Assembly (NCBI GenBank): GCA_958429225.1
Contig: CAUAJB010000011.1
Span: 1-39,550, forward strand
Source: an uncultured Collinsella sp.
GTDB taxonomy: Bacteria; Actinomycetota; Coriobacteriia; Coriobacteriales; Coriobacteriaceae
Length of the DNA: 39,550 bases
Direction: 5' to 3'
Shown one piece after another: positions 30,401 through 38,491 of this stretch (positions within the stretch are counted from its first letter, which is position 1; every line of letters begins with the position of its first letter). The notes under the pieces were generated by a model. The model was given only the letters and a program-made list of their open reading frames with translations. It ran no database searches and was not told the DNA's origin. Made by a program: the position numbers and the translations under genes.

Positions 30401-31877
30401 CGGCCACGATGCGTATCTCACCGACGAGATCGCGCGCATGATGGGCGAGATGGGCTCCAAGGTTCCGATGATGATCAAGCTCGATGAGAGCGACGTCGCC
30501 GGTCCCATGGGCATTCGCGTGCGTTCGTTTATCGAGTCGGTCAACCGTCGTCGCGCGGAGGAGCGTGCCGAGGGCGCCCGGGTGCACGCGGTCCATCCGC
30601 TCGACGACCCGTATAAGGTCAAGTACACCAAGCGCGACCGGCACGACAAGATCGCGCTGGTCCCCAACACCTCCCATGCGTTCTGCAGGCTCATGACCGC
30701 GGCGATGCGCAATCAGGGCGTGCGCGCCGAGGCCCTTGATATCGGGCGCGAGGATGCCATCCGCCTGGGCAAACGCTATGTGCACAACGACATCTGCTTC
30801 CCCGCGCAAATCGTGATCGGCGAGGCGCTCGCGGCACTCGAGAGCGGTAAGTACGACCCGCACGACGTCGCCGTGGTGACTGGCAAGTATATCGGCGACT
30901 GCCGCCTGACGCACTACATGCCCCTGCTGCGCCGCGCGCTCGACGACGCGGGATACGACTATGTCCCGGTGCTCACCAACGACGACGTCGATGCCCACAA
31001 TGCGCATCCGGGCTTCAAGCTCGGCCTTGGCCCGAGCATCCAGATCGCCTACGGTCTTCCCATGATCGATGCCCTCGAGGCCATGCTTAGGCGCATCCGT
31101 CCCTACGAGCTCGAGAAGGGCGCGGCGGACGCTGCGTTCGACCGCGCGCTCGATGAGGTTATCGAGGGCATGGAGCGCTCCGGGCTGAGAGGCCAGGCGA
31201 CGGGCTTCAAACGCGCGCTTGCGATCATGGACGCCGTTCCGTACGACCGCTCGAACCCGCATCCGACCGTTCTCATCGTGGGCGAGTACCTGCTCAATTT
31301 CCATCTCGGCGCCAACCACGAGATCGAGCGCTACCTCGAGGACAACGGGCTCGAGGTCATCGAGGCGCGCATGACCGACGTGATCCGCAAGACCTATTTC
31401 TACAAGCATGCGCAGTCGCGCGAGTTCCACGTCGACCTGTCGCTGCCCGAAAAGGCCTGGTACGCCACGGCGGACAACCTGTTCGAGCTCGCGCACGACC
31501 GTTGCGACCGCCTGGGCGCGGCGAGCCCGCTCTACGAGCCGCCGACGCGCATGCCCGAGCTCGTGCGCGCGAGCGATAAGATCCTGCACCATACGTTCGA
31601 TGCGGGCGAGGGCGTGCTGATTCCGGCGGAGATTCTCGAGCACGCCAAGCGCGGCTGCCGCAACTTCGTGATCCTGCAGCCGTTCGGGTGTCTGCCCAAC
31701 CATGTCGTGGGGCGCGGGCTCATCCATGCGCTCAAGGAGCAGTATCCCACGGCGCAGTTCCTGCCGCTCGACTACGATCCCGACGTGAGCTTCGCCAACG
31801 TGGAGAACCGTCTTCAGATGCTCATCATGAACGCCAAGGCGCAGGGGTGCGGTGAGGCGCATGGCGAGACCGCGTAA
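27438..31877 (+). CDS. Giant acyl-CoA dehydratase activase fusion (two BadF/HgdC domains + DUF2229 + HgdB-like)
   Basis: This 1479-residue protein belongs to the CoA-substrate-specific enzyme activase-related family. Domain 1 (about 1-275) and domain 2 (about 335-605) are actin-like ATPase folds, each with a DVGSTTTK / DSGSTTTK phosphate loop and a GGQD segment. Cys130 and Cys171 in domain 1, and Cys464 and Cys503 in domain 2, match the spacing of the cysteines that bridge the [4Fe-4S] cluster in HgdC. A Cys-rich CRRCNNRC...NRCPRGG segment follows (about 625-660), then a DUF2229 region (about 710-900), then an HgdB/C-like part to the end. The free-standing activator of 2-hydroxyacyl-CoA dehydratases is about 260 residues. 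No dehydratase subunits are nearby, so the partner is unknown. It overlaps tetR by 17 bp. Confidence 0.9.
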   Translation: MALLVGLDVGSTTTKVYAMHEDMTEAWWGYRRHGACQTASVRAMLGELAERFPHESLRVAVTGSGARDIATALGASYVQEVVANALAISRFYPQTRCAIELGGQDAKMVFFRTNDKGDIEVADMRMNGSCAGGTGAFIDEMAKLMGVGTESGEFEQLASRGTTVHEVSGRCGVYAKTDIQPLLNEGIPTTDLALSALHAVARQTIGGLAQGIDIEPPVIFEGGTLAYNPTLVRVFREQLNLSDDQVIVPRDPQIMVARGAALSLTDMFASSQPIDLPDAFVRLDKLETVAPASGEGRLAQPFFATPAEQADFTARHGKETPAKGPDAYAPGETVRVALGIDSGSTTTKFALVDEAGELVDSFYASNNGRPLDVAQQGLVSLKNRWETAGVTLAIDAVGTTGYGEELFARAFHADYHTVETVAHARAACACVPDATFVLDIGGQDMKAIWLNHGVLTDIVVNEACSAGCGSFLEGFAKNLGIAVEDIATEAFSSKAPAVLGSRCTVFMNSSVVSEQRRGKGPGDIMAGLCRSIIENVFTKVIRVSNLNRLGDKVVVQGGTFRNDAVLRAFEQYLGKPVTRAPHPGLMGAIGIALLAREECRKGDAGTSFIGLDAVERFEHREFGGVTCRRCNNRCQRAVVAFGDGSLYVTGNRCPRGGAISWDELVREVPAAEELRPQGACEAQAPGTGRDRTAAAPNLFVDREKLLFESYPTVPVSGGRDVTIGIPRVLEFWDTMPFWSTFFSTLGFKVRVSGRSTKAMYERGLAHVTSDTVCFPAKLVHGHIRNLVDAGVDRIFMPIITTVPTENTASTSEWMCAVVKGYPYVMRNSDNPEERFGVPFDTPLFHWYDEGDRNRQLKAWCKETFDIDADLVAKATEQADRAQETFENQLQLRGRQVLENVHEDGGYAVVIASRPYHNDPLVNHGLPKLFSERGIPVLTPDAVPGVCNVDLSNSRIDIVNNYHARMLSCAVIVASTPELELVQMGSFGCGHDAYLTDEIARMMGEMGSKVPMMIKLDESDVAGPMGIRVRSFIESVNRRRAEERAEGARVHAVHPLDDPYKVKYTKRDRHDKIALVPNTSHAFCRLMTAAMRNQGVRAEALDIGREDAIRLGKRYVHNDICFPAQIVIGEALAALESGKYDPHDVAVVTGKYIGDCRLTHYMPLLRRALDDAGYDYVPVLTNDDVDAHNAHPGFKLGLGPSIQIAYGLPMIDALEAMLRRIRPYELEKGAADAAFDRALDEVIEGMERSGLRGQATGFKRALAIMDAVPYDRSNPHPTVLIVGEYLLNFHLGANHEIERYLEDNGLEVIEARMTDVIRKTYFYKHAQSREFHVDLSLPEKAWYATADNLFELAHDRCDRLGAASPLYEPPTRMPELVRASDKILHHTFDAGEGVLIPAEILEHAKRGCRNFVILQPFGCLPNHVVGRGLIHALKEQYPTAQFLPLDYDPDVSFANVENRLQMLIMNAKAQGCGEAHGETA

Positions 31878-32550
31878 GGACGCCGATGCGCCCGATGCAC
31901 GCACCCGTATCATCGAGGCGTTTTGGGAGCTCATCGAGAACAACAGCATCTTCGAGCTGTCGGTTGGCGAGGTGACCCGCGCCGCCCAGTGCAATCGCGG
32001 AACGTTTTACTACTATTTTCACGATTTCGATGAACTCGTCGCCATCGCCATAGCCCAGCTGCTGCAGGATAACGAGCTCATCACCGATGCCCTCTGGCAT
32101 TTTTCGAGCGAGGGCGACCTTTCGGCGTTCGACCGGCGCGACGTCCGCTGCCTGCTGCGGCGCATCGTCATCACCATGAGGGCGGGTGCCGCCGAGCAGG
32201 TCGTGCAGGGCATCCATACGATCATCATCGACCGCGTGAGAGAGATCGTCCACCCCGACGGAGAAGAGCTCAAGGCAGATTCGAGCTTTGCGGTGGGCTT
32301 TCTGGTCTCGGGCATCATGGGCTTTGTGATGGCGGTCGGCTTTGCCCGGGAGGGCGGCGAGGAGATAGACCTCGAGCAGCCGGGGGACAGCGCGTGCGCG
32401 TACCTGAGGGCGGTCGCCATGCAGACGGTGGAAACGGTCGCGCAAGTCGAGGGCGTCGATACATCCGAGCTGCTCGAACGCGTCTCCAAGGAGGCCGATG
32501 CCTATCGCGCATCGCGTGCGACGAGTCCCGACGTGGTGAAAGACGCCTAG
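31861..32550 (+). CDS. TetR/AcrR-family transcriptional regulator
   Basis: The 229-residue protein begins MARPRKDAD and carries a TetR helix-turn-helix at about residues 20-65 (RIIEAFWELIENN, then VGEVTRAAQCNRGTFYYYFHDFDEL). The C-terminal ligand domain, about 160 residues, matches no family I recognise. Its start overlaps the end of the activase gene by 17 bp, so the two are co-transcribed. A GTG at 31852 would add 3 residues. The 19-bp palindrome in front of the operon is its likely binding site, suggesting negative autoregulation together with the activase. The inducer is unknown. Confidence 0.88.
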   Translation: MARPRKDADAPDARTRIIEAFWELIENNSIFELSVGEVTRAAQCNRGTFYYYFHDFDELVAIAIAQLLQDNELITDALWHFSSEGDLSAFDRRDVRCLLRRIVITMRAGAAEQVVQGIHTIIIDRVREIVHPDGEELKADSSFAVGFLVSGIMGFVMAVGFAREGGEEIDLEQPGDSACAYLRAVAMQTVETVAQVEGVDTSELLERVSKEADAYRASRATSPDVVKDA

Positions 32551-32683
32551 GGTTTCTCTTGCGGGGCGCCTGTCGCGCATCGCGCGGTGAGTCCCGCGAT
32601 GCGGTCATAACCTGCATTCATGTGAGCCGGGTTTATAGATATTCCTCCAGCTGTTAACATAGACAACCTGTGGGTAAAGAGAC

Positions 32684-32711
32684 AAAAGCGCCGCCGACGG
32701 GCGGGCGTTTT
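32684..32711 (+). terminator. Terminator-like hairpin between tetR and clpC
   Basis: AAAA-CGCC-GCC pairs with GGC-GGCG-TTTT (32684-32695 and 32700-32711), with one bulged G in each arm, ending in TTTT. It may end the activase-tetR transcript, 134 nt after the tetR stop. It lies only 31 nt before clpC, so it would be in the clpC leader if that promoter is upstream. No clear heat-shock operator was seen at 32551-32742. Confidence 0.55.
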
Positions 32712-32742
32712 GATTTCGATGAACTCATGTAAGGAAACGAGC

Positions 32743-35385
32743 ATGTTAGATAGATTTACCGATCGAGCGCGCAAGGTCATGTCGATGGCCAAACAGGAGG
32801 CGCTCGATCTGCACTCAAATAAGGTGGGCACCGAGCACCTGCTGCTCGCACTCGCCAAGGAGGACGAGGGCATCGCTGCCGAGGCGCTGCGCTCGCTTGA
32901 TATCTCCTACGACGACATCATGGACACCCTCAAGGAGGTCCAGACCACGGTTCCCGAGCCCAGCGAGGAGACCGAGGCTGCCAAGCTTGCCTTTACGCCG
33001 CTCGTCATTAGCGTGATGGAGCGCTCCTTCCGCGTGGCACGTGAGAACAACCAGACCTACGTGTCGACCGAGCACTTGCTGATTGGCATCGTCGAAGAGG
33101 GTAACGGCATGGCCATGGACATCCTCATGCGCCTGGGTGTGTCGTCCGCCTCCATCAAAAAGGCTATCGAGAAACTTACCGCCAAGGACCAGGACAAGAA
33201 GCGTCCGCTCGCCGGCGCCGGTGCCGGGCGTCCCGGTGCGGGCCTGCCGTTCTTTAGCGGCTCGGACGCGTCGCAGCAAAAGGGGAGCGGCACCGATACG
33301 CTTAAGCAGTTCGCCACCAACCTTACGCAGAAGGCGCGCGACGGCGAGCTCGACCCTGTAATTGGTCGCGAAAAGGAAGTCCAGCGTATGATGGAGATCC
33401 TTTCGCGTCGCACCAAGAACAATCCGCTTATCTTGGGCGACCCCGGCGTGGGCAAGACGGCCATCGTCGAGGGTCTGGCTCAGCAGATTGCAGCTGGCAA
33501 CGTGCCCGAGAACCTTATGAACCAGAACATCTGGACGCTCGACCTGCCGGGCCTCGTTGCGGGCGCCAAGTATCGCGGTGAGTTTGAGGAGCGCCTCAAG
33601 AACGTGATCCAGGAGGCCACCGAAGCTGACGACGTCATCCTGTTTATTGACGAGATGCACACCATCATCGGTGCCGGCTCTGCCGAGGGCTCCATCGACG
33701 CGAGCTCCATGCTCAAGCCCGTGCTCGCGCGCGGTGCCTTCCAGATTATCGGCGCCACCACGGCCGAGGAATTCCGCAAGTACCTCACCAAGGACCCGGC
33801 CTTCGAGCGTCGCTTCCAGACCATCGATGTCGAGGAGCCGAGCGTCGAGGACACGGTCAAGATCCTGACCGCGCTCAAGCCGCGCTACGAGGAGCACCAC
33901 CATGTGCGCTATACGCAGGGTGCTATCGAGGCCGCCGCGAACCTCTCCGACCGCTACATCCAGGATCGCTTCCTGCCCGATAAGGCCATCGACCTCATTG
34001 ACGAGGCCGGCGCCCGCGCCCGCATCGCCGCCAACCGCGCGCCCGAGCCGGTGCGCGAGGCCGAGCATCGCGTGGAGGAGCTTAAGGCCGCCGCGCAGGA
34101 GGCCACCGAGAGCGACGACATGAACAAGGCCGCCGAGATCACCGAGCAGCAAAAGGCTGCCGAGATTGAGCTCGCCGAGGCCAAGGCTGCCTGGACCGCC
34201 GAGCTCGACGCCAGCCCGCTCACCATCGATGTCTCCCAGATTGCCGACATCGTGTCCGTGACCTCGGGCGTGCCGGTGTCCTCGCTCACCGAGAGCGAGA
34301 GCCGCCGCCTGCTGCAGGCCGAAAGCGTGCTCAAGACGCGCATCATCGGTCAGGACGAGGCCGTCGAGGCCGTTGCCAAGGCCGTGCGCCGCAGCCGCTC
34401 GCCGCTCAAGGACCCGCGTCGCCCCGGCGGCAGCTTTATCTTCCTGGGCCCCACCGGCACGGGCAAAACCGAGCTCGCCAAGACGCTCGCCGAGTATCTC
34501 TTTGGCAGCAAGGACGCGCTCATCAGCTTCGATATGTCGGAGTTTGGCAGTGAGTTCGAGGTCTCCAAGCTCATCGGTAGCCCCCCGGGCTATGTGGGCC
34601 ACGACGAGGGCGGCCAGCTCACCAAGGCCGTTCGTCGTCACCCGTACTCGGTCGTGCTGTTCGACGAGATCGAGAAGGCGCACCCCGATATCTTCAACAT
34701 CTTGCTGCAGGTGCTGGAGGAGGGCCGCCTGACCGATAGCCAGGGCAAGACGGTCGACTTCCGCAACACCGTGATCATCATGACGTCCAACGTGGGCGCC
34801 CGCGAGATTGCGCAGGATGCGAGCGTTGGCTTTGGCACCACCGGCGAGCAGGGTCTCACGTCGAGTGAGATCCGTGGTCGCGCGATGGGCGAGCTCAAGC
34901 GCCTGTTCCGCCCCGAGCTGCTCAACCGTATCGACGACATTGTGGTGTTCCAGAAGCTCTCGGGCGAGAACCTGACCAAGATTGCGCACCTGCTGGTGGA
35001 CGATCTGCGCCAGCGCCTGATCGCAAACGGCATGAACATCAAGCTCACCGATGCGGCCTATGACAAGATCGTGGCCGAGGGCACCGACCTCACCAACGGT
35101 GCGCGTCCGCTGCGCCGTGCTATTCAAAAGCTCATCGAGGACCCGCTGTCCGAGGAGCTTCTGGCCGGCGAGTGGGGCGAGGGCGATACCGTCCTGTGCG
35201 ACGTGGCCGATGGCAAGTTTGTCTTTAGCCACGGCACGGGCGAGATCCCGGCACCGCGTCCGGCGGGCACGCTCGGTGGCGATACCGCTCCGGCGGCACC
35301 GCACACCGGCAACGCCGCGCCCGTGAGCGGCGGCGTGACCTCGGGCCCCGGCGGCATGATGCAAGCCGGTTCCGGCGCGCTGTAG
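32743..35385 (+). CDS. clpC: ATP-dependent Clp protease ATPase subunit ClpC
   Basis: ClpC unfolds proteins and feeds them to ClpP. The 880-residue protein starts with the double ClpN repeat (MLDRFTDRARKVMSMAKQEA). AAA+ domain 1 has Walker A GDPGVGKT at 232-239. A short middle coiled coil follows (about 435-490, Glu/Ala-rich) and is much shorter than in ClpB, supporting ClpC. AAA+ domain 2 has Walker A GPTGTGKT at 569-576. A VGFGTT segment near residue 695 fits the ClpP-docking loop. A Gly/Pro-rich tail ends the protein. The ATG at 32743 follows AAGGAAA; an ATG at 32710 lies in the leader. ctsR, mcsA and mcsB, which accompany clpC in Bacillus, are absent. Confidence 0.95.
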   Translation: MLDRFTDRARKVMSMAKQEALDLHSNKVGTEHLLLALAKEDEGIAAEALRSLDISYDDIMDTLKEVQTTVPEPSEETEAAKLAFTPLVISVMERSFRVARENNQTYVSTEHLLIGIVEEGNGMAMDILMRLGVSSASIKKAIEKLTAKDQDKKRPLAGAGAGRPGAGLPFFSGSDASQQKGSGTDTLKQFATNLTQKARDGELDPVIGREKEVQRMMEILSRRTKNNPLILGDPGVGKTAIVEGLAQQIAAGNVPENLMNQNIWTLDLPGLVAGAKYRGEFEERLKNVIQEATEADDVILFIDEMHTIIGAGSAEGSIDASSMLKPVLARGAFQIIGATTAEEFRKYLTKDPAFERRFQTIDVEEPSVEDTVKILTALKPRYEEHHHVRYTQGAIEAAANLSDRYIQDRFLPDKAIDLIDEAGARARIAANRAPEPVREAEHRVEELKAAAQEATESDDMNKAAEITEQQKAAEIELAEAKAAWTAELDASPLTIDVSQIADIVSVTSGVPVSSLTESESRRLLQAESVLKTRIIGQDEAVEAVAKAVRRSRSPLKDPRRPGGSFIFLGPTGTGKTELAKTLAEYLFGSKDALISFDMSEFGSEFEVSKLIGSPPGYVGHDEGGQLTKAVRRHPYSVVLFDEIEKAHPDIFNILLQVLEEGRLTDSQGKTVDFRNTVIIMTSNVGAREIAQDASVGFGTTGEQGLTSSEIRGRAMGELKRLFRPELLNRIDDIVVFQKLSGENLTKIAHLLVDDLRQRLIANGMNIKLTDAAYDKIVAEGTDLTNGARPLRRAIQKLIEDPLSEELLAGEWGEGDTVLCDVADGKFVFSHGTGEIPAPRPAGTLGGDTAPAAPHTGNAAPVSGGVTSGPGGMMQAGSGAL

Positions 35386-35410
35386 GGCGTGGCGACAATT
35401 TGATACGCGC

Positions 35411-35445
35411 AATCGAGGCGCTCCGGAAAGGGCGCCTCGATTTGT
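35411..35445 (+). terminator. Rho-independent terminator after clpC
   Basis: AATCGAGGCGC (35411-35421) pairs perfectly over 11 bp with GCGCCTCGATT (35432-35442); a short T stretch (ATTTG) follows. It lies 26 nt after the clpC stop. The following 150 nt up to pepD contain only a 6-bp GACCGT/ACGGTC palindrome and TATACG/TATACA -10-like boxes. Confidence 0.85.
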
Positions 35446-35599
35446 AGAGCTGCGGAAGTTGTGACCGTTACGCTATACGGTCCACCGTTAGCCGATGATG
35501 CGAGGGCGCTCGGCGTTTTCGACTGGTTTATGCACGCAAAGTCTGGGAATATACAAGTCGCATGTCTTACTGTCTAACCAGTTGCGCCAAGGAGGCACC

Positions 35600-37057
35600 A
35601 TGGACTACAAGATTACCGGCTACGAGCCCGCCCAGCTGTTCCATTTCTTTGAGGAGGTCAGCGCGATCCCCCGTGGGTCTGGCAACGAGAAGGGCATCAG
35701 CGATTTCCTGGTTGCGTTTGCCAAGGAGCGCGGTCTCGATGTGTACCAGGACGAGGTCTACAACGTCATCATTCGCAAGCCCGCATCTGCCGGTGCCGAG
35801 AATGCCCCGACCGTGATGCTGCAGGGCCACATCGATATGGTGTGCGACAAGTTGGGCTCCGTTGAGCACGACTTTACGACCGATGGTATCGACCTGGTCG
35901 TCAAGGACGGCGTCCTCACCGCTAACGGCACCACTCTGGGCGCCGACAACGGTATTGCCGTCGCGCTTATGCTTACCGTGCTCAACGACGATTCGATTAC
36001 CCATCCGGCCCTCGAGTGCGTGTTCACCACCGACGAGGAGACTGGCCTGGTCGGCGCCGAGACGCTCGACAAGTCCCAGATTAGCGCCCGCACCATGATC
36101 AACCTTGACTCCGAGGAAGAGGGCGTTGCCACCGTCAGCTGTGCCGGCGGCGTCGTCGTTACCTACACCTGCCCGATCGCGCGCGAGCACAAGACCGGTA
36201 GCACCCTCACGCTCGACATCTCCGGCCTGCTGGGCGGCCACTCCGGCAGCGATATCAACCTGGAGCGCGGCAACGGCAACCTCATCATGGCCCGCATCAT
36301 CGACCGCCTGATGGTTGCCGGCGAGCCCGCCATCGTTAGCTTTAACGGCGGCACCAAGGACAACGCCATCAACCGTGAGTGCAAGGCTGTTCTGGTCTAC
36401 GCCGACCATGCTGCCGCCGAGGCCGCGGCCCAGATCGCAAAGGGCATCATCGCCGACGTCACTGCCGAGCTCGAGGTCTTCGACCCCGGCTTTACTTGCA
36501 CCGTCGAGATTGCCGACGACGCCGAGGTTGAGGCCATGGACCAGAAGTCCGCGCTTGCCCTCATCCGCGCCCTGCGCCTTGCCCCTAACGGCGTGATTCG
36601 CCGCAACGTCGCCACCGACGGCTCCGTCGAGGTTTCCTCCAACATCGGCGTGGTCGCCACCTCCGATGACGAGGTCAAGATTATGCTGTCCCCGCGCTCT
36701 TCGATCACCTCGCTGCAGAACGAGTTCAAGGACCGCCTGCAGACGCTGGCCGATGTCCTGGGATTCGACGCCAAGTTTGAGTTCGAGTATCCCGGCTGGA
36801 GCTATGCCGAGCATTCGCCGGTCCGCGACATCTTTGTCGAGAGCTATCGCGAGCTCTTTGGCTCCGAGCTACGAATCGAGTCCATTCACGCCGGCCTTGA
36901 GTGCGGCCTGTTTGCCGAGGCCCTGCACGGCCTGGACGCCATCGCCGTGGGCCCGACGCTCTCCGATGTCCACACCCCGGACGAGAGCATGGAGCTCGCT
37001 TCTGCCGAGCGCTTCTACGAGCTGCTCATCGACGTCCTCAAGCGCCTCGCTGCGTAA
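35600..37057 (+). CDS. pepD: Aminoacyl-histidine (Xaa-His) dipeptidase PepD
   Basis: PepD is a zinc M20 metallopeptidase that hydrolyses Xaa-His and other dipeptides in the cytosol. The 485-residue length is typical. Metal-ligand motifs are GHIDM (His77, Asp79), GADNG (Asp116 bridges the metals) and TDEETG (Glu146 catalytic, Glu147 ligand). The GGHSGSDINLERGN segment lies in the middle domain, and HAGLECGLF is near the C-terminus. AAGGAGG at 35588-35594 fixes ATG 35600; an upstream in-frame ATG at 35495 would add 35 residues without a site. It is monocistronic, with a terminator before the convergent hipA gene. Confidence 0.95.
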   Translation: MDYKITGYEPAQLFHFFEEVSAIPRGSGNEKGISDFLVAFAKERGLDVYQDEVYNVIIRKPASAGAENAPTVMLQGHIDMVCDKLGSVEHDFTTDGIDLVVKDGVLTANGTTLGADNGIAVALMLTVLNDDSITHPALECVFTTDEETGLVGAETLDKSQISARTMINLDSEEEGVATVSCAGGVVVTYTCPIAREHKTGSTLTLDISGLLGGHSGSDINLERGNGNLIMARIIDRLMVAGEPAIVSFNGGTKDNAINRECKAVLVYADHAAAEAAAQIAKGIIADVTAELEVFDPGFTCTVEIADDAEVEAMDQKSALALIRALRLAPNGVIRRNVATDGSVEVSSNIGVVATSDDEVKIMLSPRSSITSLQNEFKDRLQTLADVLGFDAKFEFEYPGWSYAEHSPVRDIFVESYRELFGSELRIESIHAGLECGLFAEALHGLDAIAVGPTLSDVHTPDESMELASAERFYELLIDVLKRLAA

Positions 37058-37112
37058 AGGTTGCGCTAGCAGCAGTCCGAGCCACGTGCTGGTGGATTGC
37101 AAATGACATTAT

Positions 37113-37160
37113 GAGAGGGGGCACCCGAGCTTTTGCGACGGGTGCCTCCTCTCTTCTTTT
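37113..37160 (+). terminator. Rho-independent terminator of pepD (convergent gap)
   Basis: A 15-bp stem with one mismatch (37113-37127 and 37139-37153) encloses an 11-nt loop and is followed by TTCTTTT (37154-37160). It lies between convergent pepD and hipA. On the minus strand no T-run follows, so it chiefly serves pepD. Confidence 0.88.
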
Positions 37161-37183
37161 GGGAAATGGGAGATTACGGACAC

Positions 37184-38488
37184 CTAGCCCATATCCGCCT
37201 TGATGAGGTCGAGGGTGCGCTGGCAGTTTTCGCAGACGGGGCCGAGCATATGCTCGCGCAGGTCCGCCATGCCGGGCAGGTCGGCGTATTCGTCCATGAC
37301 CTCTTCCATGCAAATGGGTACCTCGTAGGCGAGGTCCATCATGGTCGCAAAGCAAAACTTCTCGGATAGCCCGGCATCGGTGAGCGCCGCCTCCAGCGCG
37401 GGGTCGCCCATACCGTGGTATCGGCGGATAGCGCCTGGACCGATGCGCCCCACACGATTTTCGCCGCCAACGCTCATGGCAAGGCGCGCTTTTCGCCGCA
37501 TGCGTTCGTATGCCAGCCCCGATGCAACGTCATACATACGGGCCATCATAGCTGTGCTGCCGTTTCCAAGAAGCAGGGAATAGTTCTTCGCATGCGCGTC
37601 CGGTGCGCCGATGATGGCGTTAAAGAAAAGTATCTGCGTAAACAGATACAGGTTAAGTTGATGATGGCTCGTGTTGACGAGGAGTTCCTGAATGTCGCGT
37701 GCGGTCGGGCCACCGTCTGCCGTGTACTTTTGAGCGGGCATCACTCCAAGGGCCTGACAGAGGTCTTCTTGGTGTAGACGCATGATTGTTCCGTCTTTGG
37801 CTTTCACACGGTCATAGCGTTCAACAATGAGGGCGGGTTCGTCCTCAAATAAGCGATACTCAACGTTCGCCGTTGCGATACCCGCGCGCTGGGCGCTTTT
37901 CATGCAGACAAACTCATTAAGAGCTTCAAGTTTAAATCCGATAACGCCATTTTTGAAAATATGCGTCGTGGGCGAGGAACCTACGCATTCGCACCAGCGA
38001 CCGTCTATGAGCGCGAGTGCGAACTTGCCCTGGTTGCCTCCAAGTGACCAACTTTCATCTAGGCCCATCCACGATGCCTCGCGGTCATCCCTGATCGACT
38101 TGAGGCGCAAGGCAATCTCGTGGTCGTCTATAGGGCGGTATTCGCCAGTGCGATGCAAGGCGGCGTCGATATCTTCTTCGGCGCAAAACTGCACTCCGCC
38201 CGGACAGTCGAGTCCGATATGGCTGAGCAGCGCAACGGGATTATTGGGCCTGGCGTCGAATTCGGCGGCAATCGCTTTTCGTTGGTCCTCGCTGTCGGGC
38301 AGAAGGCCAAACAAGTACGGATTCATGACCTGTTGGCCGTATGTGCGATTTGATACGGGAATGTTGGTCGATAGGGCTGGCCCGTCATAATCTTGATCGT
38401 AGGCAAAACTGACTAGACCGCTCTCATCTTGCATGAGCGTTCCTGCGGGTACGCCGCAAATAATAGTCCGAAGCGTTTTTCTGGCCAT
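37184..38488 (-). CDS. hipA: HipA-family serine/threonine kinase toxin
   Basis: The 434-residue protein is a full-length HipA-type kinase. In Escherichia coli, HipA phosphorylates glutamyl-tRNA synthetase and induces persistence; the target here is unknown. The N-terminal subdomain (1 to about 110) is the usual HipA_N. The glycine loop is SLGGNQGKFAL (148-158), ATP lysine Lys179 (HIFKN), catalytic DAHAKN with Asp297 and Asn302, and metal-binding Asp320 in YDVASG. All active residues are present, so it should be an active kinase. The glycine loop lacks a Ser at the position of the autophosphorylated Ser150 of E. coli HipA. A Cys-containing tail ends it. It follows hipB by 3 nt. Confidence 0.9.
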   Translation of the reverse strand: MARKTLRTIICGVPAGTLMQDESGLVSFAYDQDYDGPALSTNIPVSNRTYGQQVMNPYLFGLLPDSEDQRKAIAAEFDARPNNPVALLSHIGLDCPGGVQFCAEEDIDAALHRTGEYRPIDDHEIALRLKSIRDDREASWMGLDESWSLGGNQGKFALALIDGRWCECVGSSPTTHIFKNGVIGFKLEALNEFVCMKSAQRAGIATANVEYRLFEDEPALIVERYDRVKAKDGTIMRLHQEDLCQALGVMPAQKYTADGGPTARDIQELLVNTSHHQLNLYLFTQILFFNAIIGAPDAHAKNYSLLLGNGSTAMMARMYDVASGLAYERMRRKARLAMSVGGENRVGRIGPGAIRRYHGMGDPALEAALTDAGLSEKFCFATMMDLAYEVPICMEEVMDEYADLPGMADLREHMLGPVCENCQRTLDLIKADMG

Positions 38489-38491
38489 TGG

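Noticed and set aside
32551..32742. CtsR, HspR or CIRCE heat-shock operator before clpC
   Set aside because: No matching heptad repeat or inverted repeat was found by eye.
29415..35412. Antisense ORFs of 859 and 865 codons over the activase fusion and clpC
   Set aside because: Shadows caused by codon bias; the sense frames are complete known families.
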